Below are positions 16,668 through 24,636 of a DNA stretch of 64,000 nt, piece by piece. The stretch is from an uncultured Pelagibacteraceae bacterium (GTDB lineage: Bacteria > Pseudomonadota > Alphaproteobacteria > Pelagibacterales > Pelagibacteraceae). Position numbers and translations under genes: made by a program. The notes under the pieces are model-generated. The model was not told the DNA's origin. It saw only the letters and a program-made list of their open reading frames with translations, and searched no databases. The stretch lies in assembly GCA_902613545.1 (NCBI GenBank), contig CACMHW010000002.1, positions 1-64,000 on the forward strand, read 5' to 3'. Every line of letters starts with the position of its first letter. Position 1 is the stretch's first letter.

Positions 16668-17755
16668 TAAATATCGTCTCCTAAATAAATTCCTAATGAG
16701 AGAGCTGTTTCAACTAAAGAGTCTTTTCTCTCAACATTTTTGTAAGTTTTTATTCCTTCATCAATAGGTACATCTACCACTCTTCTATCTCTCCATGCAA
16801 CCATTCTATCAAATTTTTTTTGATTTAATAAATCTACAGCGTAAACTCCGAAGGCACTAGCTAATATTCTATCACTCGCCGTTGGAGGAGCTCCTCTTTG
16901 AACGTGACCAAGTGATGTTACTCTGCATTCCACATCTGTTTTTTTCATCAGCTCCTGGGCAATGTAATCTCCGATACCACCAAGTCTTTGTTCACCATCC
17001 ATATATTTATGAACTACTCGTGAACCATCCGCTTTTTTAACAGCTTCAGCAACTATGATTAATGAATGTTGAATATCATTTTTTTTCATAGAATTAAGTT
17101 TATTGATTATTCCATCTATTGAATACTTTAATTCAGGAATTAAAATAATGTCTGCACCTCCTGCTATACCTGCATTAAGTGCGATGTGTCCTGCATCACG
17201 GCCCATAACCTCAAGTATCATAGATCTTCTATGGCTAGCTGCTGTGGATTGTAAATTATCCAATGCTTGAGTTGCAACGTCCACAGCTGTATGAAAACCT
17301 ATCGAGCTTTCTGTTGCCCCTACATCGTTATCTATTGTCTTTGGAATAGCAACTATTTTCATATTACCGTCTTTGGCTAATTTTTTTAAAATTTGCATAC
17401 TGCCATCTCCACCGATAATTATTAAACCATCAAGTTTCATTGAGTGGTATCCCTCTATAATTTCTTTTGATTTATCGACGTGTTTACCGTTACTTGTAGG
17501 AATTTTAAAAGGATTACCTTTATTAGTAGATCCTAAAAAAGTTCCACCTTGTCTTAATAAGTATCCTCCAAAATTTTTATGAGTTAATTGCATGACATCT
17601 ACTGGACGTTTGATTAGGCCAGCAGTGCCGTCTCTTATTCCGTATACATCCATTTTGTATTTATTTTTTGCTCTATAAAAGATTGATCTAATCGCTGCAT
17701 TAAGCCCTCCGCAATCCCCTCCACTAGTTAAAATTCCTATTTTTTTATTACTCAT
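16667..17755 (-). CDS. pfkA: 6-phosphofructokinase
   Basis: 362 residues of the PfkA superfamily. Visible are GILTSGGDCGGLNAAIR (7-23), the nucleotide/PPi loop GGDGS (115-119), the catalytic PKTIDND (138-144, base D142), MGRDAG (about 185-190), and the substrate-binding TSLGHVQRGAPPTASDR. It phosphorylates fructose-6-phosphate in glycolysis. Gly118 is the ATP-type residue at the E. coli Gly104 position. Lys139 replaces E. coli Gly124, as in PPi-dependent and some actinomycete-type enzymes, so the phosphoryl donor is uncertain. It diverges from pyk across 65 bases and precedes the hydratase-like gene with a one-base overlap. Confidence 0.9.
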   Translation of the reverse strand: MSNKKIGILTSGGDCGGLNAAIRSIFYRAKNKYKMDVYGIRDGTAGLIKRPVDVMQLTHKNFGGYLLRQGGTFLGSTNKGNPFKIPTSNGKHVDKSKEIIEGYHSMKLDGLIIIGGDGSMQILKKLAKDGNMKIVAIPKTIDNDVGATESSIGFHTAVDVATQALDNLQSTAASHRRSMILEVMGRDAGHIALNAGIAGGADIILIPELKYSIDGIINKLNSMKKNDIQHSLIIVAEAVKKADGSRVVHKYMDGEQRLGGIGDYIAQELMKKTDVECRVTSLGHVQRGAPPTASDRILASAFGVYAVDLLNQKKFDRMVAWRDRRVVDVPIDEGIKTYKNVERKDSLVETALSLGIYLGDDI

Positions 17756-17820
17756 TTAAGTTAATTTTTCTTTAATATTCTTTTTTAAGAGAAGTGGTGT
17801 TATAACATAAAAATCTCTTA

Positions 17821-19233
17821 ATGGAAAAAAAAGCAAAAATTATAGCTACCTTAGGCCCAGCAATTTATAGCGAAAATAAGTTAAAAAAGCTTGTAGATCT
17901 AGGCGTTGATGCATTTAGAATAAATTTTAGTCATAACACAAATGGGATTAACAAAATAATTTCACGGATAAGAAAAGTAGAGAAAAGAAATGGAAAAAAA
18001 TTATCTCTGATAGCGGACCTTCAAGGTGTAAAGTTGAGAATAGGTAAGGTTAAAAATGAAAATCAAAAAATTGGTTTTAATCAAACATTTGTATTCGATA
18101 ATAAAAAGACACCTGGTGACTCGCAAAGAGTAGCTTTTCCTTATCCAAAAATTATTAAAAAATTAAAAAAAGGAAATAAAATTTTAATCGATGATGGAAA
18201 GTATCTTTTCTCTGTTATTGGAAAAAAGAAGAATTCAGTTTTAACAAAATGTCGTAGTCAAAATTGTATAATTAACAGTAATAAAAGTTTTCATGTTCCA
18301 AATTTAGACATAACTTTCAACAAACTTACTGTAAAAGATAAGAAGGATATAAAGACCGCGGTTAAACTTGGATGTAATTGGATTGCCCTTTCTTATTTAC
18401 AAAATGAAAAGTTAATTCTTGAGACAAGAAAATTAATTAAAAAAGATATGGGAATTATTTCTAAAATAGAAAATAAGCATGCCTTAAAAAACATTAAAAA
18501 GATTATTCAATCTACTGATTCGATAATGATTGCACGAGGAGATTTAGCAATTGATATTGGTCATAGTGAAGTACCAAAAGTTCAATTAAGTCTTATAAAA
18601 AAATGTTCTCAATTTTCGAAATCTGTAATTGTGGCTACACAAATGTTAGAAAGTATGATTGAAAACAATACTGCTACTAGAGCTGAGATTAATGATATTG
18701 CGACCGCAATATTTCAAGGAGCTGATACTGTGATGTTATCCGCAGAGGCAGCGATTGGTAAATTTCCTACCCAAGCTGTTTCGACAATGACCCAAACTAT
18801 CCTATCAACTGAAAAATATAAAAGAGAGCATATAGAAGATTTTAAAAATTCTATTATTACAAACAAAGACCCAGTAAAATCTATTCTTCTTTCTGTTAAA
18901 GATATGGCTTATAATCCTGATGTTAAAGCTATTATTGTTTTTTCTAATTCAGGAAAATCTGCGAAACTTGTTTCTGCCATGCGTCCTGCAGCTAAAATAG
19001 TTACTATTTCCCCAAATATAAATGTAAGTAGACAAGTGTCATTACTTTGGGGTGTTCAATCTATAAATAGTAGAGATGCAAATGGATGGAAAGATATGAT
19101 GTCTATTTCTAAAGAAATTATAAAAAAACTAAGATTTATTAAAAAGAATGACTTTGTAGTCATAACTGCTGGTTTACCTTTTGGAAAGGCAGGTATGACT
19201 AACATGGTGAGACTTTATAAAGTTGGTTCCTAA
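17821..19233 (+). CDS. pyk: Pyruvate kinase
   Basis: 470 residues, the standard length. ATLGPAIYSENKLKKLVDLGVDAFRINFSHN opens the barrel (motifs ATLGP at 9-13 and INFSHN). IADLQGVKLRIG, the metal/PEP site IMIARGDLAIDIG, ATQMLESMI and the signature RAEINDIATAIFQGADTVMLSAEAA (split as TRAEINDIA and TVMLSAEAA) follow. The C-terminal domain is complete. It makes pyruvate and ATP from PEP. It is divergent from pfkA, likely sharing a control region of 65 bases, and its stop overlaps the ATG of a 57-codon gene (TAATG). Confidence 0.95.
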   Translation: MEKKAKIIATLGPAIYSENKLKKLVDLGVDAFRINFSHNTNGINKIISRIRKVEKRNGKKLSLIADLQGVKLRIGKVKNENQKIGFNQTFVFDNKKTPGDSQRVAFPYPKIIKKLKKGNKILIDDGKYLFSVIGKKKNSVLTKCRSQNCIINSNKSFHVPNLDITFNKLTVKDKKDIKTAVKLGCNWIALSYLQNEKLILETRKLIKKDMGIISKIENKHALKNIKKIIQSTDSIMIARGDLAIDIGHSEVPKVQLSLIKKCSQFSKSVIVATQMLESMIENNTATRAEINDIATAIFQGADTVMLSAEAAIGKFPTQAVSTMTQTILSTEKYKREHIEDFKNSIITNKDPVKSILLSVKDMAYNPDVKAIIVFSNSGKSAKLVSAMRPAAKIVTISPNINVSRQVSLLWGVQSINSRDANGWKDMMSISKEIIKKLRFIKKNDFVVITAGLPFGKAGMTNMVRLYKVGS

Positions 19234-19406
19234 TGGAAGAGAATTATAGTATTGATGAGATTCTCTCAGCGGTAGATGATCTTCAAAATTTAAAAAGGAA
19301 TAAAACTAAAAAGTTTTCTAGCGTTTCAAATGCTAAAACTGATAATTCTGAAATTCCAAAGAATACCTTAAAATTAATTGAGGAAGCTGAAAAATCAAAT
19401 AACTAA
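19233..19406 (+). CDS. 57-residue conserved-looking small protein downstream of pyk
   Basis: A short frame begins ATGGAAGAG at 19233, its ATG overlapping the pyk stop in TAATG, and ends TAA at 19404-19406. The product begins MEENYSIDEILSAVDDLQNL and ends IEEAEKSNN. It is acidic at both ends with a basic KRNKTKKF middle, and the start looks like an amphipathic helix. No signal peptide or membrane segment. Translational coupling to pyk suggests a real gene and possibly a partner or regulator of glycolysis, but I know no function. Its last four bases overlap the convergent gap stop. Confidence 0.65.
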   Translation: MEENYSIDEILSAVDDLQNLKRNKTKKFSSVSNAKTDNSEIPKNTLKLIEEAEKSNN

Positions 19407-20407
19407 ATTAAACCGGCTATTTGTATTGAAGTATCACACATTCTGTTAGAGAAACCCCATTCATTATCGTACCATGAAAGCACTCGACTAAATTTTCCTT
19501 TTATTACTTGAGTTTGGGTTACATCAAAAATTGAACTATGAGGATTATGGTTAAAATCTTTTGATACAAGAGGTTTTTGGTTAACATCTAAAATTCCTTT
19601 TAATTCGCCTCTTGCAGCTTTTGTCATAGCTTCATTTATACTTTCAGGTGTTGCTTCTTTATCAGTAACTAATGTTAGATCAATTAATGAAACATTTGGT
19701 GTTGGAACTCTTATAGCTGTTCCATCTAACTTTCCTTTTAAATTCGGCAGAACTAAACTCATTGCTTTGGCGGCACCTGTTGAAGTAGGTATCATTGCTC
19801 CTTCTGTAGAACGAGCTCTTCTTAAATCTTTATGTAATGTATCTAGCAATTTTTGATCACCTGTATAACTATGGATTGTAGTCATATAACCATAGCTAAT
19901 TCCAAAAGTTTTATCTAAAACCATTGCGACAGGGGCTAAACAATTTGTCGTGCACGAGCCATTGGATATAATATTATGCTCTTTTTTTAACTCCTTGCTA
20001 TTAACACCTTGAACAATTGTAAAATCTACTTCTTTTCCAGGAGCAGAAATTATTACTTTTTTTGCTCCACCTTTTATATGTTTTTCTGCTGATGACTTGT
20101 CTAAAAATATACCAGTGCATTCTAAAACTACATCAGCACCTACTTTTCCCCAAGGGATATTAGCTGGATCCTTTTCTGCAAAAACTTTTATTTCTTGATT
20201 GCCGATTTTAAACCCGTCTTTTGAAGTCTGAATATCTTCATTAATGATACCATGAGTGCTATCGTATTTAATTAAGTGCGCATTAGTTTCTATTGATCCT
20301 AAATCATTAATTGCAACTACTTGAATTTTATTTTCATAATTTTCTAAAATAGCTCTTAAAATTAATCTACCTATTCTACCAAAACCATTAATACCAACTT
20401 TAACCAT
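19403..20407 (-). CDS. gap: Glyceraldehyde-3-phosphate dehydrogenase (type I)
   Basis: 334 residues, standard for GapA. NGFGRIGRL (8-16) begins the Rossmann fold. AINDL carries the Asp that selects NAD. The catalytic cysteine is in SNGSCTTNCLAP (C150-C154 region). TGAAKA and SWYDNEWGFSNRM follow. It oxidises glyceraldehyde-3-phosphate in glycolysis and in the glycerol route. A clear AAGGAG precedes the ATG. It is last on the minus strand after the glycerol ABC transporter, 24 bases from glpU, so it is probably expressed with glycerol catabolism. Confidence 0.95.
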   Translation of the reverse strand: MVKVGINGFGRIGRLILRAILENYENKIQVVAINDLGSIETNAHLIKYDSTHGIINEDIQTSKDGFKIGNQEIKVFAEKDPANIPWGKVGADVVLECTGIFLDKSSAEKHIKGGAKKVIISAPGKEVDFTIVQGVNSKELKKEHNIISNGSCTTNCLAPVAMVLDKTFGISYGYMTTIHSYTGDQKLLDTLHKDLRRARSTEGAMIPTSTGAAKAMSLVLPNLKGKLDGTAIRVPTPNVSLIDLTLVTDKEATPESINEAMTKAARGELKGILDVNQKPLVSKDFNHNPHSSIFDVTQTQVIKGKFSRVLSWYDNEWGFSNRMCDTSIQIAGLI

Positions 20408-20431
20408 TTAATCTCCTTTAATGAATAATAT

Positions 20432-20791
20432 TTAGACGTATCTAAATACAACAACTGCATAACCAATGCAAATTATTGTTGCAATCCACAACACGCTTCC
20501 AACTAAAGCCAACCAAAATAAATGAATAAACGCACTGCCTAGTAATGAAATAAATAATCTGTCTCCTCTAGTTGTGTCTAATCCTAAAATTCCCTTTCTT
20601 GGACTTCCTCCTGGTGATTTTTTTTCCCAAATAACCATTGCAGTTAAACATAAAGCAATAAATATAAAGAAAGAGGCTGTTTGCCATGTCCAAGCCATCC
20701 AAGTGATAAATTCGAAGTCAAAAAAGCTTTTTTCTTTTTCTTTAGCCATGTCACCCCATGTTGCAGCATTTAATACGTTAAACATCATCAT
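20432..20791 (-). CDS. glpU: Small membrane protein GlpU of the glycerol ABC transporter (DUF2160-like)
   Basis: 119 residues with about three membrane segments: FFDFEFITWMAWTWQTASFFIFIALCLTAMVIW (first span around 35-55), then RLFISLLGSAFIHLFWLALV and LWIATIICIGYAVVVF. EKKSPGGSPRKGILGLDTTRGDRLF (the middle loop, quoted in parts) fits the small DUF2160-type proteins found in GlpSTPQUV operons. In Rhizobium leguminosarum this gene lies in the glycerol transporter operon and has no assigned activity. The ATG overlaps the glpQ stop (ATGA). Function here is by context. Confidence 0.8.
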   Translation of the reverse strand: MMMFNVLNAATWGDMAKEKEKSFFDFEFITWMAWTWQTASFFIFIALCLTAMVIWEKKSPGGSPRKGILGLDTTRGDRLFISLLGSAFIHLFWLALVGSVLWIATIICIGYAVVVFRYV

Positions 20792-21588
20792 ACTCTTCCT
20801 AATGCAAATCCTTTAGCTATATAGTTTCTTACGAAATAAATTACGATAGCACCAGGAATAATTGTCAAACTTCCTGCAGCAGCAAGTAGTCCTAGTTCAT
20901 ATCCTGATGTACTGGCGGTTCTTGTCATTGTTGCAGCGATCGGTTTTGCTGCCACCGCAGTTAATGTTTTTGCTAATAGTAATTCGACCCAAGAAAACAT
21001 AAAACAGAAAAACATTGTAATACCTATACCTGCAGTGATTGTTGGAATAAATATCTTGAAGAAAAATCTCCAAAACGAATAACCATCAACATATGCTGTT
21101 TCGTCCAGTTCTTTTGGCACAGAAGACATAAATCCCTCTAAAATCCAAACTGCTAAGGGAATATTAAACAAACAATGTGATAAAGCTACAGCCACATGTG
21201 TATCAAACAAGTTTACTGATGAATAAAATTGAAAAAATGGCAAGGCAAATACTGCTGGTGGGGCCATTCTGTTAGTCAACAACCAGAAAAATAAATGTTT
21301 ATCCCCTAAAAATTTATATCTAGAAAAAGCGTAAGCTGCGGGCAGTGCAGCTGCCACAGAAATTACAGTGTTCATCACTACGTAATAAATAGAATTAAGA
21401 TACCCAGTATACCAAGTACTATCAGTAAAAATTTTTTTATAATTATCTAATGTAAATTCTTGAGGCCATAATGTGTAAGTGTTTATAATTTCAGTTGTCG
21501 TTTTAAATGACATATTTAGCAACCAATAAATTGGAAGCATCAAGAAAATAATATAAATTGTAGGAACTACCCACTTTGCTTTCTTCAT
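20788..21588 (-). CDS. glpQ: Glycerol ABC transporter permease GlpQ
   Basis: 266 residues with six membrane segments and the BPD_transp_1 domain. The EAA loop reads ELDETAYVDGYSFWRFFFKIFIP (motif ETAYVDGYSFW), typical of the MalG-like second permease of carbohydrate/polyol importers. IYWLLNMSFKTTTEI near residue 20 is the usual periplasmic start of this subfamily. It overlaps glpP and glpU by four bases each, a tight translational chain. Substrate glycerol is inferred from operon content (GlpK, GpsA-like, GlpU, GlpV). Confidence 0.88.
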   Translation of the reverse strand: MKKAKWVVPTIYIIFLMLPIYWLLNMSFKTTTEIINTYTLWPQEFTLDNYKKIFTDSTWYTGYLNSIYYVVMNTVISVAAALPAAYAFSRYKFLGDKHLFFWLLTNRMAPPAVFALPFFQFYSSVNLFDTHVAVALSHCLFNIPLAVWILEGFMSSVPKELDETAYVDGYSFWRFFFKIFIPTITAGIGITMFFCFMFSWVELLLAKTLTAVAAKPIAATMTRTASTSGYELGLLAAAGSLTIIPGAIVIYFVRNYIAKGFALGRV

Positions 21589-22451
21589 GATTTCTCCTCA
21601 TTTCTCATCATTAATGTGTAGAATACCCAACAAACTAAAAGTACTATAAAGAAGTATATCAACGACATTGCTGCAGCTGGTCCTAAATCAAACTGTCCTA
21701 ATGCCATTTTAACTAAGTCTATAGATAAAAATGCTGTAGCATTTCCTGGACCGCCTCCAGTTAGAACAAATGGCTCTGTATAAATCATGAAACTGTCCAT
21801 AAATCTTAAAAGTATTGCTATTGTTAATACTTTTTTCATTTTAGGTAATTCAATTTTTGTAAAAATTGCCCAACGACTAGCACCATCAATTTCTGCTGCT
21901 TGATAGTAAGCAGGTTGAATAGATCTTAATCCTGCATAAGACAATAAAACTACTAACGATGTCCAATGCCATACATCCATTAGTATAGTTGTGAACCAAG
22001 CATCACCAATTTGTTGGGTAAAGTTATAATCAAATCCTAAAGCATTAAGTGAATGACCTAAGAAACCAATATCTGGTAATGCAAAAATATTCCACATAGC
22101 TCCTACAACGTTCCAAGGAATTAAAAGTGGCATGGACATTAAAACTAAACAAACAGGTACTCCTATTCCCTCTTTAGGCATAGTAAGTGCAATAGCTATT
22201 CCTAATGGAATTTGAATAAATAAAATTATAAACGTAAATAAAAATTGTCTGCCAAGTGATGCATGAAATCTTTCGGATAACATGATTTGTTTAAACCATC
22301 TTGTGCCTTCCCACATAAAAACATTATTCCCGAAAGTTTCCTGGAAAGCATAGTTTACTACTGTCATTAATGGGATAATGGCATTGAAAGCTACCAGCAC
22401 AAATACTGGTATTACAAAAAACCATGCTTTTTGATTTACTGTTTTATTCAT
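21585..22451 (-). CDS. glpP: Glycerol ABC transporter permease GlpP
   Basis: 288 residues, MalF-like, with six membrane segments. FVIPVFVLVAFNAIIPLMTVV starts the protein (span at 12-32), and the EAA loop is YQAAEIDGASRWAIFTKIELP. LTGGGPGNAT is the conserved loop before the last spans. It forms the channel with GlpQ. Four-base overlaps link it to glpT upstream and glpQ downstream. Confidence 0.88.
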   Translation of the reverse strand: MNKTVNQKAWFFVIPVFVLVAFNAIIPLMTVVNYAFQETFGNNVFMWEGTRWFKQIMLSERFHASLGRQFLFTFIILFIQIPLGIAIALTMPKEGIGVPVCLVLMSMPLLIPWNVVGAMWNIFALPDIGFLGHSLNALGFDYNFTQQIGDAWFTTILMDVWHWTSLVVLLSYAGLRSIQPAYYQAAEIDGASRWAIFTKIELPKMKKVLTIAILLRFMDSFMIYTEPFVLTGGGPGNATAFLSIDLVKMALGQFDLGPAAAMSLIYFFIVLLVCWVFYTLMMRNEEKS

Positions 22452-23512
22452 TCAATTATCCAGCTATCTCCATATGTATAAGTATATTCTTTTTTAAATT
22501 TTAAAAATGCAGATCCAGACGGAATATCTTCATTAGATTTTGCAATAATTTTAATTTTTCCGGTTTCACTCTCAGTATCTACAATTTTGTGCCTTCCAGT
22601 ATTACTTACTGATAAAACTTTGACTGGAATTCCTTCATTACTAAAAGATATAAATTCAGGTCTCACACCAACTTCTGTCTTGTTAAAATTGCTTTTTTTA
22701 ATTTGTTGGTGGGTTTCTATTTTTTTTCCATTAACGATCACATCATCCCCTTTAATTTGACAGGGTAAAACATTCATACCTGGCGAACCAATAAAATATC
22801 CAACAAATGTATGCTTTGGTTTTTCAAACAAATCTACCGGTGTTCCTGTTTGAACAATTTGACCTTCATGCATTACAACTACTTGGTCAGCAAATGTTAA
22901 AGCTTCTGTTTGATCATGTGTTACATAAATCATTGTTCTATTAATCTTTTGATGAAGTTCTTTAAGTTTAGATCTTAAAATCCATTTCAAATGTGGGTCG
23001 ATTACTGTTAATGGTTCATCAAACATAATAGCATTCACATCTGATCTTACCAATCCACGTCCTAGTGAAATTTTTTGTTTACCATCTGCAGTTAAACCAG
23101 AAGCTCTATTGTTTAATGTTGAAGATAATTCCAACATTTCAGCTATCTCATGAACTTTTACTTTGATTTCTTCCTCTGGAATTTTCCTATTTCTTAAAGG
23201 AAAAGCTAAATTATCATACACTGTCATCGTGTCATAAATAACCGGGAATTGAAAAATCTGAGCGATATTTCTCTCTACAGGATTCAACCCTGAAATAACT
23301 TTATCATCAAATAATATATCGCCTTTAGTTGGTGTAATTAGTCCGGAAATAATATTCAACAATGTTGTCTTTCCACAACCTGACGGGCCTAATAAAGCAT
23401 AAGCACCTCCATCATTCCAATCAATGTCCACTCCTCTGATTGCCCAATCAGCGTCTGAAGACTGAGTTTTTAAATAACTGTGGCTTAAACCTTTTAATGT
23501 AACTTTAGCCAT
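22448..23512 (-). CDS. glpT: Glycerol ABC transporter ATP-binding protein GlpT (degenerate signature)
   Basis: 354 residues: an ABC domain and a C-terminal MalK-like regulatory domain. Walker A GPSGCGKTT (42-50), Q-loop IFQFPVIYDTM, Walker B AIMFDEP (161-167) and the switch histidine VTHDQTEAL are intact. The signature, however, is LTADGKQ (140-146) instead of LSGGQ, and the D-loop is LTVID. GlpT of rhizobial glycerol importers has a similar change, so GlpS/GlpT is likely an asymmetric ATPase pair. It overlaps glpS by eight bases and glpP by four. Confidence 0.88.
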   Translation of the reverse strand: MAKVTLKGLSHSYLKTQSSDADWAIRGVDIDWNDGGAYALLGPSGCGKTTLLNIISGLITPTKGDILFDDKVISGLNPVERNIAQIFQFPVIYDTMTVYDNLAFPLRNRKIPEEEIKVKVHEIAEMLELSSTLNNRASGLTADGKQKISLGRGLVRSDVNAIMFDEPLTVIDPHLKWILRSKLKELHQKINRTMIYVTHDQTEALTFADQVVVMHEGQIVQTGTPVDLFEKPKHTFVGYFIGSPGMNVLPCQIKGDDVIVNGKKIETHQQIKKSNFNKTEVGVRPEFISFSNEGIPVKVLSVSNTGRHKIVDTESETGKIKIIAKSNEDIPSGSAFLKFKKEYTYTYGDSWIIE

Positions 23513-24569
23513 TAGATACTAACCTTTCATTTTGATCAAAATAAACAAACTCATCTGTATTCATGTATAAATTCATCTCATCGCCAACGTTTTTTTGAAA
23601 AACTCCGTTAGACAAAGAAACCCAATTCAAATTACCATTTGTAAAGTGGATTAAGCTCTCAGAACCACTAATTTCAGATATTAAAACTTTACCTTTTATC
23701 TCAAGTGTATTGTTGCCCTCTTTATACGTGGTAATATTGTGGGGTCTTATACCTACTTTATATTCGCCATCTTTAATATTTAATTTAGTCTTCCATTGAA
23801 TGTCATTCTGTAGAAATGAACACTGATCTCCTGATTTTTTTATTTTAGCTATATTCATTGGTGGATCGCTAAAAACCTGGGCAGAAACTAGAGAGTTAGG
23901 TTTATTATAAGTATCTAAAGTTTTTCCATACTGAATAATCTTACCTTCTTGTAACGTTGCAGTATTACCACCTAAGAGTAAAGCTTCTGAGGGCTCTGTG
24001 GTTGCGTAAACTACAATACAGTCTCTATTTTCAAATAATTTTGGTAATTCTTCTCGCAATTCTTCTCTTAATTTAAAATCTAAGTTAGCAAGTGGTTCAT
24101 CTAAAAGAATTAAGTCTGAGTCTTTTACAAGTGCTCTTGCTAAAGCAGTTCTTTGTTGTTGTCCTCCGGAAAGCTCATTTGGTTTTTTATTTAACATTCC
24201 AGAGAGTTTTAGTAATTCTGCAACTTTCCCAACTCTTTGTTTTGTTTCATCTGAACTTACTCCAGTAATTTTTAATGGAGATGCAATGTTGTCATAAACT
24301 GTGAAGTTGGGGTAATTAATAAATTGCTGGTAAACCATTGAGACATTTCTTTTTTGAACTTTCATACCTGTTACATTTTCGTTGTTAAACCAAATTTCAC
24401 CTGATGTTGGTTTATCTAGTCCAGCCATAATCTGCATTAAAGTAGTCTTTCCAGCTAAAGTAGAACCTAAAAGAATGTTAATCGTATTTTTTTGTAATTT
24501 TAAATTTGTTGGATAAATATGAGTTTCTAATCCTATTTTTTTTTCTACGTTTTTTAGTTCTAGGCTCAT
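23505..24569 (-). CDS. glpS: Glycerol ABC transporter ATP-binding protein GlpS
   Basis: 354 residues. Walker A has the unusual form GSTLAGKTT (35-43), as in GlpS-type ATPases, with Q-loop VYQQFINYPN, a full signature [15 protein letters not shown], Walker B LILLDEPLANLD, but AT-TEPSEALLLG where the switch histidine normally stands (TTEPSEA instead of THD..EA). A C-terminal MalK-like domain follows. It pairs with GlpT. The gene starts 67 bases after glpV, across an intrinsic-terminator-like hairpin. Confidence 0.88.
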   Translation of the reverse strand: MSLELKNVEKKIGLETHIYPTNLKLQKNTINILLGSTLAGKTTLMQIMAGLDKPTSGEIWFNNENVTGMKVQKRNVSMVYQQFINYPNFTVYDNIASPLKITGVSSDETKQRVGKVAELLKLSGMLNKKPNELSGGQQQRTALARALVKDSDLILLDEPLANLDFKLREELREELPKLFENRDCIVVYATTEPSEALLLGGNTATLQEGKIIQYGKTLDTYNKPNSLVSAQVFSDPPMNIAKIKKSGDQCSFLQNDIQWKTKLNIKDGEYKVGIRPHNITTYKEGNNTLEIKGKVLISEISGSESLIHFTNGNLNWVSLSNGVFQKNVGDEMNLYMNTDEFVYFDQNERLVSNG

Positions 24570-24587
24570 AATTTTTGAATTTCGTTT

Positions 24588-24616
24588 TAAAAAAAGGGGG
24601 CTGTAAAGCCCCCTTT
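24588..24616 (-). terminator. Intercistronic hairpin between glpV and glpS
   Basis: AAAGGGGGCT (24593-24602) pairs with AGCCCCCTTT (24607-24616) around a four-base loop. On the minus strand the stem is followed by a U run (24592-24588). It lies immediately after the glpV stop and before glpS, the same layout as in the aap and liv operons. Confidence 0.88.
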
Positions 24617-24636
24617 AAATTTAGATTTAACCTAAA

